Shown here one piece after another: positions 34,401 to 45,490 of a stretch of DNA of 64,000 nucleotides (its first letter is position 1; the number at the start of each line of letters is the position of its first letter). This DNA is from Heliopora coerulea. Taxonomy: Eukaryota > Cnidaria > Anthozoa > Scleralcyonacea > Helioporidae. The stretch covers positions 310,001 to 374,000 of the forward strand of contig JASJOG010000072.1 of the NCBI GenBank assembly GCA_030142905.1, given 5' to 3'. A program made the translations under genes and the position numbers. The notes under the pieces are model-generated. The model searched no databases, was not told the DNA's origin, and was given only the letters and a program-made list of their open reading frames with translations.

Positions 34401-37400
34401 TCATCAGAAAATCATTCATTATTTTGGACACTAGTGTAATGAGGGCAACTAGCCATTGGGGTTTTGAACCCTTGGAGCACGTTGTCAGACAAACCCATAT
34501 GGTAATTGGGACCGCCCCGCCCCCCGCTTTTATTGTCGTTTCAACGCCTTTGAAAGGTGGCATCAGGTCCCCTTTCATTTAGCCTTGTGTAGAATGAACC
34601 ATTATTAACTATTAAATTATGAAATTATCTAGCTTGTTTACAATGTCTGGATCTTCCACTTCTTTTAGGTGACAGGTTAGTATTCTTTCAGTTTTTGACA
34701 ATTGTCATTTTCATTTCAGCAATCCAGTTTCCTTGACTTTTCCCCCACTAAAGATTTTTTCTCTTTCTTCCAAAGGTTTTATTATTTTACATGTGCTTTA
34801 TGTAACAATGGAAAGGAATATCTAAAACGCATTCAGTTAAGATGGTAAGTTATAGTATCAAGTATTTCTGTCGTTTCCTCTATTGCAACAGTCACTCGAT
34901 AACTTTTTATACCAAGACAAATAGCAGCGGAGTCTCGTCTTCAATCTGTCCTTCAAGTACAATAAATGCTGCATTGAATCCCTAAGGTTTCATCCCTTGA
35001 TAAATTCTTATGAAAGTAGGTTTAACGGCGGTCCCATTGCGCCATAGATGGGAGGTTGAAGAGCGAACGAATGAACGATCAAAGATAACGAGAATGAAGA
35101 ATTTCGAGAATCTCAATGGAGCAATGCAAATTAGCGCCCAGCAAATAACTTTAAGAAAAACCATGACATTGAGCATTAAAGTTTTTTTAAAACCTCATTG
35201 TCATGGTTTTTCATGAAGTTATTTGCTGGGCGCTAATTTTTATTATCGATTGAGAATGAAGAAACCCACTGAACTCTATGATCATAACTGGAAGGATGAC
35301 TTTGGTCTTTGATTTGGCCAACAATTGAAGCCAAAAGTGGCGCACTTAGGGAACATCTTTGGCCGTTAATTTCAGTTTCCTACACTATCATCTCTGGTTG
35401 ATCAATGTCAAACTGTCTACCAAAGAAGCTCCGTTGTCAGCCAGTTCTGGTTTCACATTTTGACATGAGGTAGCCTTTCTGTTTTGACTTGAGTTACCCT
35501 TCCTGTTTAGCCTTCTAGTTACATGATATAGTTCAGTCAAGCAACCTCGTTTCTAAGTCCAGCGTACAAGGTTTGAGAATAACATTGACTCGATGTACTT
35601 AAGTCGTAACTTATCCTGTAGCTACAAGGATGTTGTGAAACCATGCTCTTTTTCACTGATCATTTTTGTCCGGTAAAATTTCTTATCCCTCTCAATGTCT
35701 GTTGCCTAGTTATGCCCCGCAGTGAGTATAGACTCAGAGAGGCAATTGAAATTACCCCTCTGGGTTTATACTCCCTGCAGACAGACCAGTTCACAAGATG
35801 CAGTGGCTCAGATTGTGGGATTCTACTGTCTGGATGTTGGTTAACACGATCCAATTTGCTGGATTCCGCGGTGGAGACATTCACGTTGCGCAATTTTCAC
35901 AGCAGAAAGAAATCGGACCGTGCGACAAAGTTCTTACGTTGTATCCAATGTAAAATTATATTTTTTTCTGTTTCAGGCCTGATATTGCCCATTTGGTAAT
36001 GTATAATTTATCGCTTAAGTACAACAGAAAGTACTTTAACGAAAAGGAAATTAAAAGTTTTGTGAAAAGCAATTGGGATGCTCTTCAGACCCAAAAAGTA
36101 AGTACACTGTTTTCGCGATAAATACCGTTAATGGGGGTATTTCGTACACTTGTATCCTTCTTGGTTCAGTTTTTTTTTTGTTCTCTGAAGATTGATTACT
36201 ATCTTATCAATCTCACTAAGATGTTCATGTACTTTCTGCCGAAATTTTGCCATTTCTGTATGTTTGTCGGGCACGTTAAATACTTCTTTCGAAACTTCAT
36301 CAACGATGATGTAAGTCGGTTATATAGTTTGACCTCGATATTTAAGCGATATATCAAACTTCGGACTTCTCCCTCAGGTTGATACATCGCTTAAACACCG
36401 TGGTCGCGGCATGCAACCGTTACTTACTGCTCGTCTGCAACGACTGAACTGTGGTTGCAAGGGCGGGGTTTATACTGAACACGATACTGCATGCCGTAAC
36501 ACGCAAAAAGTAGTCCCATATTATTCCCCTCGCACCGTTCACGCTCAGTTACGCTTGCGGAACGCATCACGCTTCAAATCTCAATGAACTTCCTCCCGAC
36601 AGGATCACTTCATTGGCATTACCACCTTATAAATACTGAACTTCGTAGCCTTGCACTCGGCAACGGCCTCCGTAGCTCAGTTGGCAAAGTATAACACTAG
36701 ATTGGCGAAGTCGCGGGTTCGATTCCCAGCCGGATGGCCCTAAGTTGCATTTTTCGCAACAGGTCCCGGTTGGGTCTTAAAAGAAATATCTAGACACTCG
36801 AGATTTTCCTCCTTCAGAATTACCAACTTACCAGTTTTTTATTGTCGCACAATCCTCACCGAAATGAGCCTGTTAAGCATTGTCGCTCCTTGCGCAGTGC
36901 TGATTTAAAAAGATGGTCAGCTGGCTCTCCAATAATTTATAATAGCATTTCACGTCTTTCCCTCAGCTACATGGCACGACTGTGGAGGAGAGAATGAAAA
37001 AAATCACTGAAGTTTTCGCCAATCAGAAAAAAAAGTAAGCACCATGGTTTTAAAGTGATCACCCTGTATGAGTTCTGTGGGTTTTTAGTTCTATATTTGC
37101 TATCTTAACCGTTTTTAATGTTACTCATATATGGGTAACATGTTTGATCATTTGTGATGTTCCTTATATATGCATTTATTTTGGGTCTAGATTTCGTTCC
37201 AATTGTACTAATGCTGTTGTTGTTTGGTCCCTTATGGTCCGTACTGCTCCTTGCCCGAGTAAACCAAGTTATTTGCACGAACATTGTTTGAAAACGAAGT
37301 CTGAAATGAATCACGGATTACTGGAATGGTGAGTAAGACTGGTAAACTGAAGCTAATCAGATTTCATGGAACTTGAGAGAAAGACGAATGAATGAATGAA

Positions 37401-38520
37401 CGAACAAACAAGCGAACAGATAAGTGAATGAACGGATGGACAAACGGACGGACGGATGGATGGACGAATGAAAAATGGATGGTTGGATAGAAAATGATTC
37501 GGTGGAATGTGGAAGACTTAGTTAAAAATTGAATAGATTCATTATCATTACTTTATAAAAGGTCAATGGTTATTGTCAACTTTGACTGTATTTGATATCT
37601 TATGTTATTTAGCTATGGAAATTACTCACCAGAAACACAGGGCGCTTACTCAGAGGATTCACTACTAGAAAACACGTCGAATCTGAGAGGGGTATGTGCC
37701 TACTCGTTTTACATTGTATGGGGGTAATTATATATGTCGTTCATTCTGTCCTGGGCTCGATGTTTCCTCTCAATTGATCATATTAGAGGACTTTTTAATA
37801 TTTACGAGAGGGTTCTTTTTTGCTATTCACCGTTAATCGATTGTCCGACGATCCGGCTAAGCAGGCTCCATTTAATATTTAGAGTTTACTCAGTTTAGAA
37901 TTATTAGATTAAGACAACACGAAGGACTGATTACTTCTCTTCGGACAAAATGATCTGAAACAAAGTAGTGGAATTTCGTGGGGATGGATGACAGAAGAAA
38001 GACGGAAGAATTACAAACTGCACTTTTTTGCTCGTCTACTGCCGCGTCTTTTTTACCATCTCATTGGAGCTTCACTTTTTAACTCAAGGTTCGAGGAAAG
38101 CCAACTAACGACCCATCTACGGCGATGAACCACTCACATGTTCCACTTTTTCCTTCCCCATCAATGTTCAATTATTTTTTGCCCAGTTCTGTCCAAAAGA
38201 ATCTCGATAGAGGAAGGCCTTTATCGCAGGCTTACACTTCGGTTTACGACAGTGACCGAGAAGATCCCGAAAGTTGCCCGAGAGAAAGGGATAAACGTTG
38301 TCGGTCAGATTGGGCAAACGCGTCTGATGTCAACGAACCAATCGAAAGACGTTTCATCGAGTTCGTGCAACGGCTCGGTAGTGATATTACGTCATATGAA
38401 GGATCACGTGGTCGGTTAGCGTGCGGTGAGGATTATGTAATTCGCGGTCGGAGACTGGCGAGAGATGGACGAACGGAATATTTGGTTGAATGGTCTGGAA
38501 CTACCCCGAACGATTACTGA
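28401..38520 (+). CDS. MTF2: Polycomb-like protein (MTF2/PHF19/PHF1 family)
   Basis: PRC2 accessory chromatin protein; family members bind H3K36me3 through Tudor and unmethylated CpG DNA through the winged helix, recruiting PRC2. Fifteen exons: 28401-28547, 28969-29050, 30977-31072, 31170-31270, 31746-31776, 31920-31960, 32937-33013, 33695-33747, 34633-34675, 34776-34844, 35977-36097, 36967-37034, 37191-37328, 37613-37691, 38089-38520; phases join to 525 residues. Tudor about 27-76 with cage-like W37, Y43, F61, Y67. PHD1 about 82-140 (CTKCG..., ICDRCNHGYHQDCH, WFCRFC). PHD2 about 183-232 (YCYCGGPG, CYNCRQWFHEACLQC, FTCALC). Extended-homology winged helix about 245-330. The C-terminal chromo-like domain is the last 36 residues (RLACGEDYVIRGRRLA, YLVEWSGTTP). 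PHD2 is split over four short exons, and the 43-nt exon at 34633 supplies a zinc ligand. A single invertebrate homologue would be co-orthologous to PHF1, MTF2 and PHF19. Confidence 0.95.
29430..30540 (-). mobile_element. Decayed pogo/Tigger-like (Tc1-mariner superfamily) element
   Basis: Bounds are approximate. Related terminal words in opposite orientation occur at both sides (TACTCATTTTCGC...AAATTCGCGCA at the left; GCGCAAATTTTAATATGAGTA at the right). The interior encodes a broken DDE transposase on the minus strand (separate entry). Located in intron 2 of the Polycomb-like gene. Confidence 0.6.
29815..30396 (-). pseudogene. pogo-like DDE transposase, C-terminal part, broken
   Basis: The minus strand reads LVTDVFKAHWTDAVKK, VPVPNNMTSYLQPLDLTVN and, after an in-frame stop, a diverged segment ending LQISVLKPLHAKWVVQSYG, then another stop and DIILKSW. 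These are the second and third catalytic-Asp regions (DVFKAH, QPLD) and the C-terminal signature of pogo/Tigger (DDE_1) transposases. At least two stops interrupt it, and the N-terminal HTH and first Asp are absent or unrecognisable. Inactive. Confidence 0.8.
31983..32528. mobile_element. MITE with TACCGTATTTTC..CACTATAAG termini
   Basis: The left end TACCGTATTTTCTACACTAT and right end ATAGTGCGGAAAATACAGTA form an approximately 25-bp inverted repeat. Internal GCGGCTTATAATA/TGCGACTTATA motifs repeat on both sides. About 546 bp, TA at the boundaries, no coding capacity. In an intron of the Polycomb-like gene. Near-identical termini are common in animal MITEs (recalled, not checked). Confidence 0.75.
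32840..32905 (+). repeat. ACAGTA/ACAGCA simple repeat
   Basis: Degenerate 5-6 bp repeats of ACAGTATAG/CACAGTACAGTA type. Polycomb-like intron. Confidence 0.7.
33155..33205 (+). repeat. AAATAAATGAATG tetranucleotide repeat
   Basis: Imperfect AAAT/GAAT microsatellite in a Polycomb-like intron. Confidence 0.8.
35102..35251. mobile_element. Foldback element C, 12-bp TSD
   Basis: Arms at 35128-35173 and 35194-35239 (46 bp, about three mismatches), with a 26-bp unpaired tail on the left side. Direct repeats GAGAATGAAGAA lie at 35090-35101 and 35252-35263. Read on the minus strand it starts AATCGATAATAAAAATTAGC then GCCCAGCA, matching the start of element D (AATAAAAAT..GGCCCAGCA). Lies in an intron of the Polycomb-like gene. 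Confidence 0.8.
36666..36815 (+). mobile_element. tRNA-derived SINE, copy 2
   Basis: The head GCCTCCGTAGCTCAGTTGGC ... GCGGGTTCGATTCCCAGCCGG has an A-box TAGCTCAGTTGG and B-box GGTTCGATTCC. The body (TTGCATTTTTCGCAACAGGT, CCGGTT, TCTTAAAA, GACACTCGA) is shared with 17635-17755. The acceptor stem is imperfect, so this is a SINE head rather than a functional tRNA. In an intron of the Polycomb-like gene. Confidence 0.75.
37384..37485 (+). repeat. GAAY/GGAY tetranucleotide repeat
   Basis: Imperfect AATGAATGAACGAACA to GGACGGACGGATGGATGGAC microsatellite in a Polycomb-like intron. Confidence 0.85.
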
Positions 38521-40853
38521 TGACGTAGTCTAAATATATAGCTAGATAGACTATATAGCTAGTGCCTAATGCGGGGAGTTACAGTGATTTTGGTGTCGTA
38601 TATTTCTTGAAAAGAATAGGAGAATAAGAAAGGGTGTTCGGACATATTTATTTTCACCGGCATACACAAGGAAGATTAAAATGAACATAAATCCTCTTCA
38701 CTTCAGACGTTTCAGAATCGACTACGGCAAGTGGTATGTGGTGTATATGTGTGAAGTTTTAGTATCTGATGATACGTTGTAGTGACGTCATCGTGACGTT
38801 ACCGAAAAAGGAGTGAATTCGATAATTTTCGTATATATTTAATTTACATAATTATTTAAGTGTGATCAAAATCTGGGCTGTCTTCCCCGGAAAATACTTC
38901 GATTTTAAGAATATATAAAAAACGTGCGACATATCTACTTTTTTGTGTGGAAAAAAGTGCCTTTAAAAATACATCAAAATCGAAACAGCTTCGTGAAAAT
39001 TTGATTACTGAATGATCGCGTGCACACTATCACATATAAAGCAGCTCCGGTTCGAGTAACTTTGAAAAAATATAGCTAGTAGCACAAATTATTGAGTTTT
39101 TAAGTGTTAAGATGACGTTACTATGGCGTCACCGTATTGCGTCACCAATTGAAAAAACGTTTTGACAATATGTTCCGCATATATAGTATCTTGGTTATTT
39201 GTTAAATCTGTAGTTACAACCTGAAATGCTTTAACTGCTAAAATGACTGTCCTTAACAACGGTAGCGTGGCAACGGAATACGCACGAACACCCTTAAAAT
39301 GTGATTATGCGGTGAACTGTAACACGTCTGTTGCACTCAGATGTTAGTCTAAAATATTTAATCTGAAACAAGTAATCCATAAAATTCGTCAATCGTAACC
39401 CTTAGCCTAATCCAATCCCCAAACTCCTGTTGCTACCGTGACCTAATAACGGTATTTAGGTTGAAAATTTTGTATAATGCCTCTAATTTCCAGCAGATTT
39501 CCAATGTTCTACAAAAATGCATAGTTAGGGTGATGAAACATTTTATTTTGGGGCACAGTTCTCTTCCCAGTAAGATGAAAATAATGTAACATTGCCAAAT
39601 ATTACCTCAACCTTGAACATTGAAGTATAGCTAACGCACGTTACTTAGGTAGCAATATAATTTATTATTAGAAAATAATAAAAAGACTGAACATTGGAAA
39701 TACATTCTCGATGGAAACCTTATTAAAGTGCGATTTAACCAATCAGCGTGCCTGGCAAACCCCTTGTGATCACCGGTTTCCGACCCAGTCTTTTTATGAT
39801 GAATGACCGAGATTACGAAGTTTTTGAAAGTCTTCGACCCAGTTCTCCTCCTTGTTCTCGGTCGTACTTCGTCGTTAAATCAGATTGCGTGAACAACGCG
39901 GTTTCGAAGTGGCCTCCCGACGGTGGGATCTACAGTGGCTCAGCGGTAGGGTGGGGGAAGTGGGTCAGTTTGCAGACCCTTAGCATTCGTCACGTCATAG
40001 TAACCACTGCGTGTCAACTATTTTGACAATTTTCAGAGTTCAAACCTCGATCAGCAAATTTCCAACCCTCAGTCAAGTTGTCAACAAACGGACTAGTGAT
40101 AATGGTGCACACACGATCTGACACGACAGGCTACAAATGGTGTCGTTTTACGACCGTACGTTTGTTCATTCGGTTTTTCAGTCTTACCAAATCGACAAAT
40201 CAAGCGACAGAGCTCAATTTGAAATTTGATTAGTTATAACACTGTTTAAAAAATGATTCAACAAGCGAGCGAAAGGAGCCCCTGTCTTTGCTGCTACCCT
40301 CCTAGTCCCCCCATCCGCCTCAAGGAGAGAGTGAGTTCGCGGGAGCAGTGTGTGCAGAGTCCCACCCACGTGGGTTCCAAGATTTGGGGTGCATTACTTT
40401 TTGCTATATGCTCGCAGAATAGGGTCGCTGCCTCTCGTGTGGGACCTCTATACTCGGAATTCTATGCAGATATTTCACATAATCGTATACTGAGTGGTTT
40501 TGACCTAAAAGATCTCGGAAATAATCGGTCGTTTATGGGTTGAACATCCGACCAACCGTGTAGACTTGGCTTATTGGTAACCGTGTCAGATCATCAGTTG
40601 AACGTTCAACCTTCATTTATTGTAATTTTTGATCGATAACGTAAACCATTCAACCCATGACGCTAGATGTTGGTCTGGTTTACGGAAGTCAATTTTTGTT
40701 CAAAGAACAGGGAACACCGTCAGTGACTCGTGCCGATGGTTTCTCTTCAGATTCATCATTCTTTTAACTCCAAGTGTTTCAGTCAAATTTATTGAAAAGC
40801 TACTGGTTAAAAATAAAGATTATTGTATGATTTCTCAGTTTTCATGGAAATTA
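38521..40853. other. Convergent intergenic region, Polycomb-like / ETS
   Basis: About 2.3 kb between the two 3' ends. No exon or transposon with recognisable ends. TGACGT/GACGTCA-like words recur near 38770-39150 without obvious order. Holds both 3' UTRs; a minus-strand AATAAA for the ETS gene is at 40788-40793. Confidence 0.5.
40788..40793 (-). terminator. Candidate poly(A) signal of the ETS gene
   Basis: AATAAA on the minus strand, about 60 bp beyond the ETS stop codon. Confidence 0.45.
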
Positions 40854-43800
40854 CTACGACGATTCCTCTTCGTATCGATCCCGCACAACGTCGTCAGGTT
40901 CGGCTTTTATTAAAGGTGGCGGAGAGCGGGTTGTCGTGCTGAATTCTTCGTCTGGACGAATGATTACGGATCGAGGTCGAATGGAGGCGACGTTTACCCG
41001 ACCACAACACGGCGATTGCATTAAGGTATAAGGATGGTATGGAAAAATTTCAAGCGGCAGGGCTCTTGAATAGGGGTTGAAGTATGGGAGTTGGTGATAA
41101 TTGTAAAGTTTAGTTGATACGCTGTTTTGTGGTACCCCACTTAAGTTCATTGGTACGACCAAAGGCCCAGACACAACTCTTTCTGGTAACGGATAGCTCC
41201 TGTTCGCAAAGGACTGTGGGCTAACGCGTTCGACATCGACGTGCTCTTCTTTCATTGGTTCTTCCTGATGAGTGTCGTCTTCCTGTTTGGGCGAAGGTTC
41301 GCGTGGCGGTGAAAGTTTTCGGGACATTTTTATTACCGAAGGTCGTCTTTCGATGCGATGTCTTGGGGCGGTGTCCTTCTCTTGGCTGCGAGTTACGTCA
41401 GGATTTGATTTTATCTCTTCGTTTGATTCCACTTTTATATGATTTGATTTTTTTGTGTGGTCGTATGGTAGATTGACAAATTTGTACACTAGACGTTGGC
41501 CACTAACCTGAAAAAAATATCGCAAGGAAATTAGGAATTTCGTGAGGACATTGTTTGTGGTTTTAAGTGACTTGTGTTTGGTATGGTTTGTCGCGTCCTG
41601 TCTTGTCGCGTATCGTCTTACCTTGGTTTTGTTAGTTAGTTTGGTTTCTTAACATTGTTGTTACTCAGTTTGAACGAGAAAGCGCGAAAGACCATGGCTC
41701 TCAAACTATTTTTGATTGGCGTCGTGCGAAGAAACGGCAAGAAAACATCTTACAAGTACTGAGAACACTGAAAATGCTTTTAAGCTGAATTGGTTGTTTC
41801 AAAGAACTCAAATTCTATCACGATTACATTTCTAAAATTGGATTGCACCTCTCAGCTTGATGTGGCAGGAAACGTGTGCACCAGACGTTCTAAGTTGCCA
41901 CGACTTTCAAAACTTCTGGACCGACCCCGTGCTCGGTGCTCGTTAAATTTGAAGCCTACTCTAAATCTTGCTTTTGTTCTCTGAGCTTGGCGCAAACTTC
42001 ATGTCTGTTGCTAGGAAGCTCTTCATTTACAGGAGAGTCATTGTTTCGCTAACTTTTCGATGCACTGACCGAAACGCCCATTCCGTCATTCTTGTCATAA
42101 TGGGAAAAGTAATCCAATAATATCATGTACAATCAGCGAGAATATTTCGAGGGGAAAACTCTCTTCACAGCCCTACTTTTAACCTTGACCGTATGGCTCA
42201 GTTGGTGCAACACCGGACTAATTAACGAAAGGTTAGGATTTCTTCCAATATGATGTGCACTCAGCGAGAATATTCCTGGAGGAAACCTCTCGTTACAGGC
42301 CCCTCTTAACCTTGACTGTATGGCTCAGTTGGTAGAAAACCGGACTAATTAACGGAAGGTCGGGATTTCTTGTCGATGCTAAGTCACGCTTTTCGATCGC
42401 ATGTCCAAGTCATGGGAAGACTCGGAGGCGTGGTTGTCCCTTCAACCTAAAAACATCACGAGTTCAATGGTTTATCATGTGACGCCAAATGCTCCTTTCA
42501 TCTTTAAATTTAATACGCTTTCGTTTGCCTTGCTTCGGTGGAATAGTTCGTGAGATATAGCTGGATTTTCCTCTCAAGGTCCAATATCAATTATGGAAGT
42601 GCCACTTATTGGTTGGTCTGGTCTATTTTAAAGCAAAACAAGACCTTCATTTACGATGACGGATAACCTACTTATCCAGTTTGAAGCATTGCCTAACAGC
42701 AATATATTGTAAGACCATCCGTGAAGGTCTTTAACTCGGAAGGAAAGAGCAAATGTGTTGGCACTCTCGAACTGGGTTTTTCAAATACGGAAACGCCGCG
42801 GAGACGTACTTTAGAGTTATATAAAGAAACTTTCCTCTTTTCGCATTCACTTTCAAGTTTATCAAGTGTTCCCCGAGGGGTCTAATACTCCAAATGAACA
42901 GTCTCCGATTTTGAAAACATGCCACAGAAATACATAGTTCGAATCCTTTACTATCTTAATTCTGATCAGTTTCTGTGTTAGACTAACCGTTCAGTGAGCG
43001 AGAAAGCGCCCGGATAACTCTCGTTCGGCCATCGTTGCAAGACCAAGGACGTCTTCCGATGAGGTATGAAAAAGGGAAGAATGTAGCTGTGGCATTATGT
43101 AGTTCGCTCTTCAGACGCGGAAACATACACTTCACAGTTATTTATACAAAGAAATATACACTATTGTCATTTTCGAGCTGAGCGGAACAAGCCCTTAGGA
43201 AAAAAATCTGAGGCCGTTAGCCCCATAAGAAAGGGATCGTTGTCTGTTTTATTCGACCTTACATCGAATACCACTAGTTCTATCTCAATAAACAGCTTAA
43301 TGACAACAAACATTGCTGCCATTACATAGTAGAGGTTCTTCTTCGTCAGCTTTTAGATAGATAACTTAGTTATCAATATGATTTAGCAAAGAACCTGGTG
43401 CAACTCCCAGGCGAACACGTCTCTTATAGAAACTATAGGATAGCGAGAAGAAGGACGATCCGAATACTTAAAATCAACAGCTGTTCCTCCAGGAAGAGTA
43501 GTTTAATCGCAACTGATAGGGTTACAGTGGTACTCCAGGTTGCTTTAGTACTATTACTACATTACATAGTCATAGTGCTCCGACTTCTTTAACGAGATAC
43601 ACTATACCATACGCGAAGAGTGTTTCATCAGATGTCCAAACTCTGAGTCTTGAAAAACTTCGCAGAGGCGTCGTTAACTCATTTTGGTTGGGCATTGAAT
43701 GTGTCCAGCTTAATTTGCCCGAATATTTTATCCTTTCCAAAAATTACCCAAATTTAATTTGATGCAAATTCAGACCTTGCGTGGTGTAGCCTCGTTTATT

Positions 43801-45224
43801 CAACCCTAACACGTAAATTAAATATAAACCAGTAACCAAAAGAAGTTTTGGCCTATCTTACCAAAGCAAATTTTGCCCGAAATGTAATGCTCCTACTGCC
43901 TATTTTTGCCCGAATGAATCCGTTTTTCTGAAAATTTGTGGATGTAGGTGTCACATACCCCCATAAACTACGCTTCGATGTATTGGGGGCTATAACTTCG
44001 ATGTATTGGGGGCTATAACGAAACGGTATTTAGAAAGGAAATCAGGTTGGAGGTAGTCGAAATTTTATACTTAATAATATCAGATACCCCCCTCCCTTTC
44101 CAATATTAATTTCTTTCATGTTATGCTTATGCGTTATTAATGAGTTTGAGATGAACTTCGAAGTAATTTTGTTGACTCAAGCTGCTTTTAATCCAGAATC
44201 AAACTCTTCCTTTGCAAGTATTTTGTCATTAACAAGAGAGACATTTTATCGTATTAGAATAAATAGGTTCGCGAATATGTTTTTTACATTCTAATTGATT
44301 TATTTAGTTAGTGGGTTGTGAAAGTTGGTTTTGGTACAGTGTTATTATTATCATAAAAGAAATGTACAAATTGATTCTATAGTTCACATTCTTTTTCCCG
44401 TCATGCCAATCCCTAACTGTCTGGCTAAATACCTTATACATTTTACGTTTGTTAGGTTAGGTTTAGTTGGAAAAAGACTGTAGTTAAGAAAATTTGGTAA
44501 CCGTATATTCAATTGATTTCGTAATGTTAATCCTGCTACACGGCTCCAGAAATCACTTTCCGTACGATCGTTTCACTTTCGCATAATACAAGCTCCAGCA
44601 TTTGTTGGCATACACAATCAATTCGATGTCCGTCCTTAAACACTTTCCTGACATCTCGCTCTATTATCATGATACTTAGTCTACTCTACTTGCACCACTC
44701 CAGACATAATTTTCCTTAAGATAGTTTCACTCTCCATTAGTACGGTCTTTTGCATTTCTTTTACTACCCATTGCTGTCGAGATTTCCCTTTTATCAACTT
44801 CTTTATCTGTTCTTCCAGTTTCACCATTCCTCCGCTTAAACATCCGATCACCAAGGGTACAATTTCAACTATGAAGCCTACATTATTGTTATTATTATGA
44901 TTATTATTATCATAATTATTATTATTATTACTATCGCGACTAATAATTTATTATTGGCACTTACTTTTTTGATAATATTTTTCTGATAATAATACCGCAA
45001 AGCTCGGCTAAGTTTTTCGTAGTTCATTCTTGGTCTGTGTTTCCGATTACCCCAGCGTTTTGCTATTTCCTCGGTGTCTTTTAACTTGAACTCAAATTCT
45101 TCCTCTTTCGTCCAGCTTATTAACGACGAACATGCTTCGTCAGTTAGTAACTCGAGCAAGAACTCCCATAAATGAGTTGAATTCTTGTGGGTAGCTTTCT
45201 TCGGTCCCGGTGACTCACGTACCC
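40854..45224 (-). CDS. ETS-domain transcription factor, last two coding exons
   Basis: Sequence-specific nuclear DNA-binding protein (GGAA core). Exons on the minus strand: 45224-44965 and 41507-40854 (stop 40856-40854), joined at phase 0. The ETS domain begins at [20 protein letters not shown], continues through [38 protein letters not shown] with the recognition-helix RALRYYY, and ends [21 protein letters not shown]; the intron after KKV interrupts the domain. The 190-residue C-terminal region is Pro/Ser-rich with two psi-K-x-E sumoylation-type sites (IKVE, IKAE) and several Ser-Pro sites. The first exon begins with two bases of a split codon, so an upstream coding exon exists but is not identified. 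The domain looks closest to ELK/GABPA/ELF-type ETS proteins; I do not assign a subfamily. The 3.4-kb intron holds a tRNA-like tandem repeat. Confidence 0.88.
42115..42370 (+). repeat. Tandem 127-bp repeat with tRNA-like A-box
   Basis: Two units start near 42115 and 42243. Both contain TCAGCGAGAATATT, CTCTC.T.ACAG, CCTTGAC.GTATGGCTCAGTTGG and ACCGGACTAATTAACG.AAGGT. GGCTCAGTTGG is an A-box-like element and ATTTCTT replaces a B-box. Probably a tandem pair of decayed tRNA-derived SINE heads; in the ETS intron. Confidence 0.75.
43969..44018 (+). repeat. Exact 23-bp tandem duplication
   Basis: CTTCGATGTATTGGGGGCTA followed by TAA occurs twice back to back in the ETS intron. Confidence 0.85.
44885..44940 (+). 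repeat. ATT trinucleotide repeat near the ETS exon
   Basis: ATTATTATTATGATTATTATTATCATAATT-type repeat directly beside the donor of the ETS-domain exon. Confidence 0.8.
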
Positions 45225-45239
45225 CTGCCGACGGAAAAA

Positions 45240-45490
45240 AGCATTATAAGAAACTTCCAGATAATCTGACACTGCCGAAGTCAACTGAAAAATGTTGACT
45301 CGAGCGGGATTTGAACTCGCACAAACAAATACAATTGAACTCGCAAATAGAATTGAAACGCTGCACATCCTCCCATGGATAATCGTTAAGTTGTCGCGAG
45401 AATGTCTCGTGCGCTTAGAATTGGATAAAAACTGGCCTCCAATCCCTGTAGACTCGATAGCTGTACAGGTAGACCGGCGGATTGCTATCA
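45240..45490. mobile_element. SINE-like repeat (GAGGATGATTCTGAAATA family), rearranged
   Basis: The left part is a minus-strand tRNA-like 3' half (GCGAGTTCAAATCCCGCTCG, then AGTCAACATTTTTCAGT). The right part is plus-strand body (TAGAATTGAAACGCTGCACA, CGAGAATGTCTCGTGCGCTT, GCCTCCAATCCCTGTAGACT) leading into GATAGCTGTACAGGTAGACC. Homologous blocks occur at 23190 (-) and 54885-55270 (+). The opposed halves suggest two nested or inverted copies. Confidence 0.7.

Noticed and set aside
33748..34632. Loss of the sixth zinc ligand of PHD2 in the Polycomb-like protein
   Set aside because: First reading joined the exon at 33747 directly to a 7-nt exon at 34669. An upstream acceptor at 34632 gives a 43-nt exon that restores the missing Cys and the family sequence.
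36666..36738. Functional tRNA gene
   Set aside because: A and B boxes are present, but the acceptor stem does not pair well and the downstream body is shared with another dispersed copy, so a SINE head fits better.
39748..40543. Open frames of 92 and 96 codons between the Polycomb-like and ETS genes
   Set aside because: No family resemblance, no splice context, and amino-acid composition typical of chance frames.
41255..41476. 73-codon plus-strand frame
   Set aside because: Antisense shadow of the ETS C-terminal exon.
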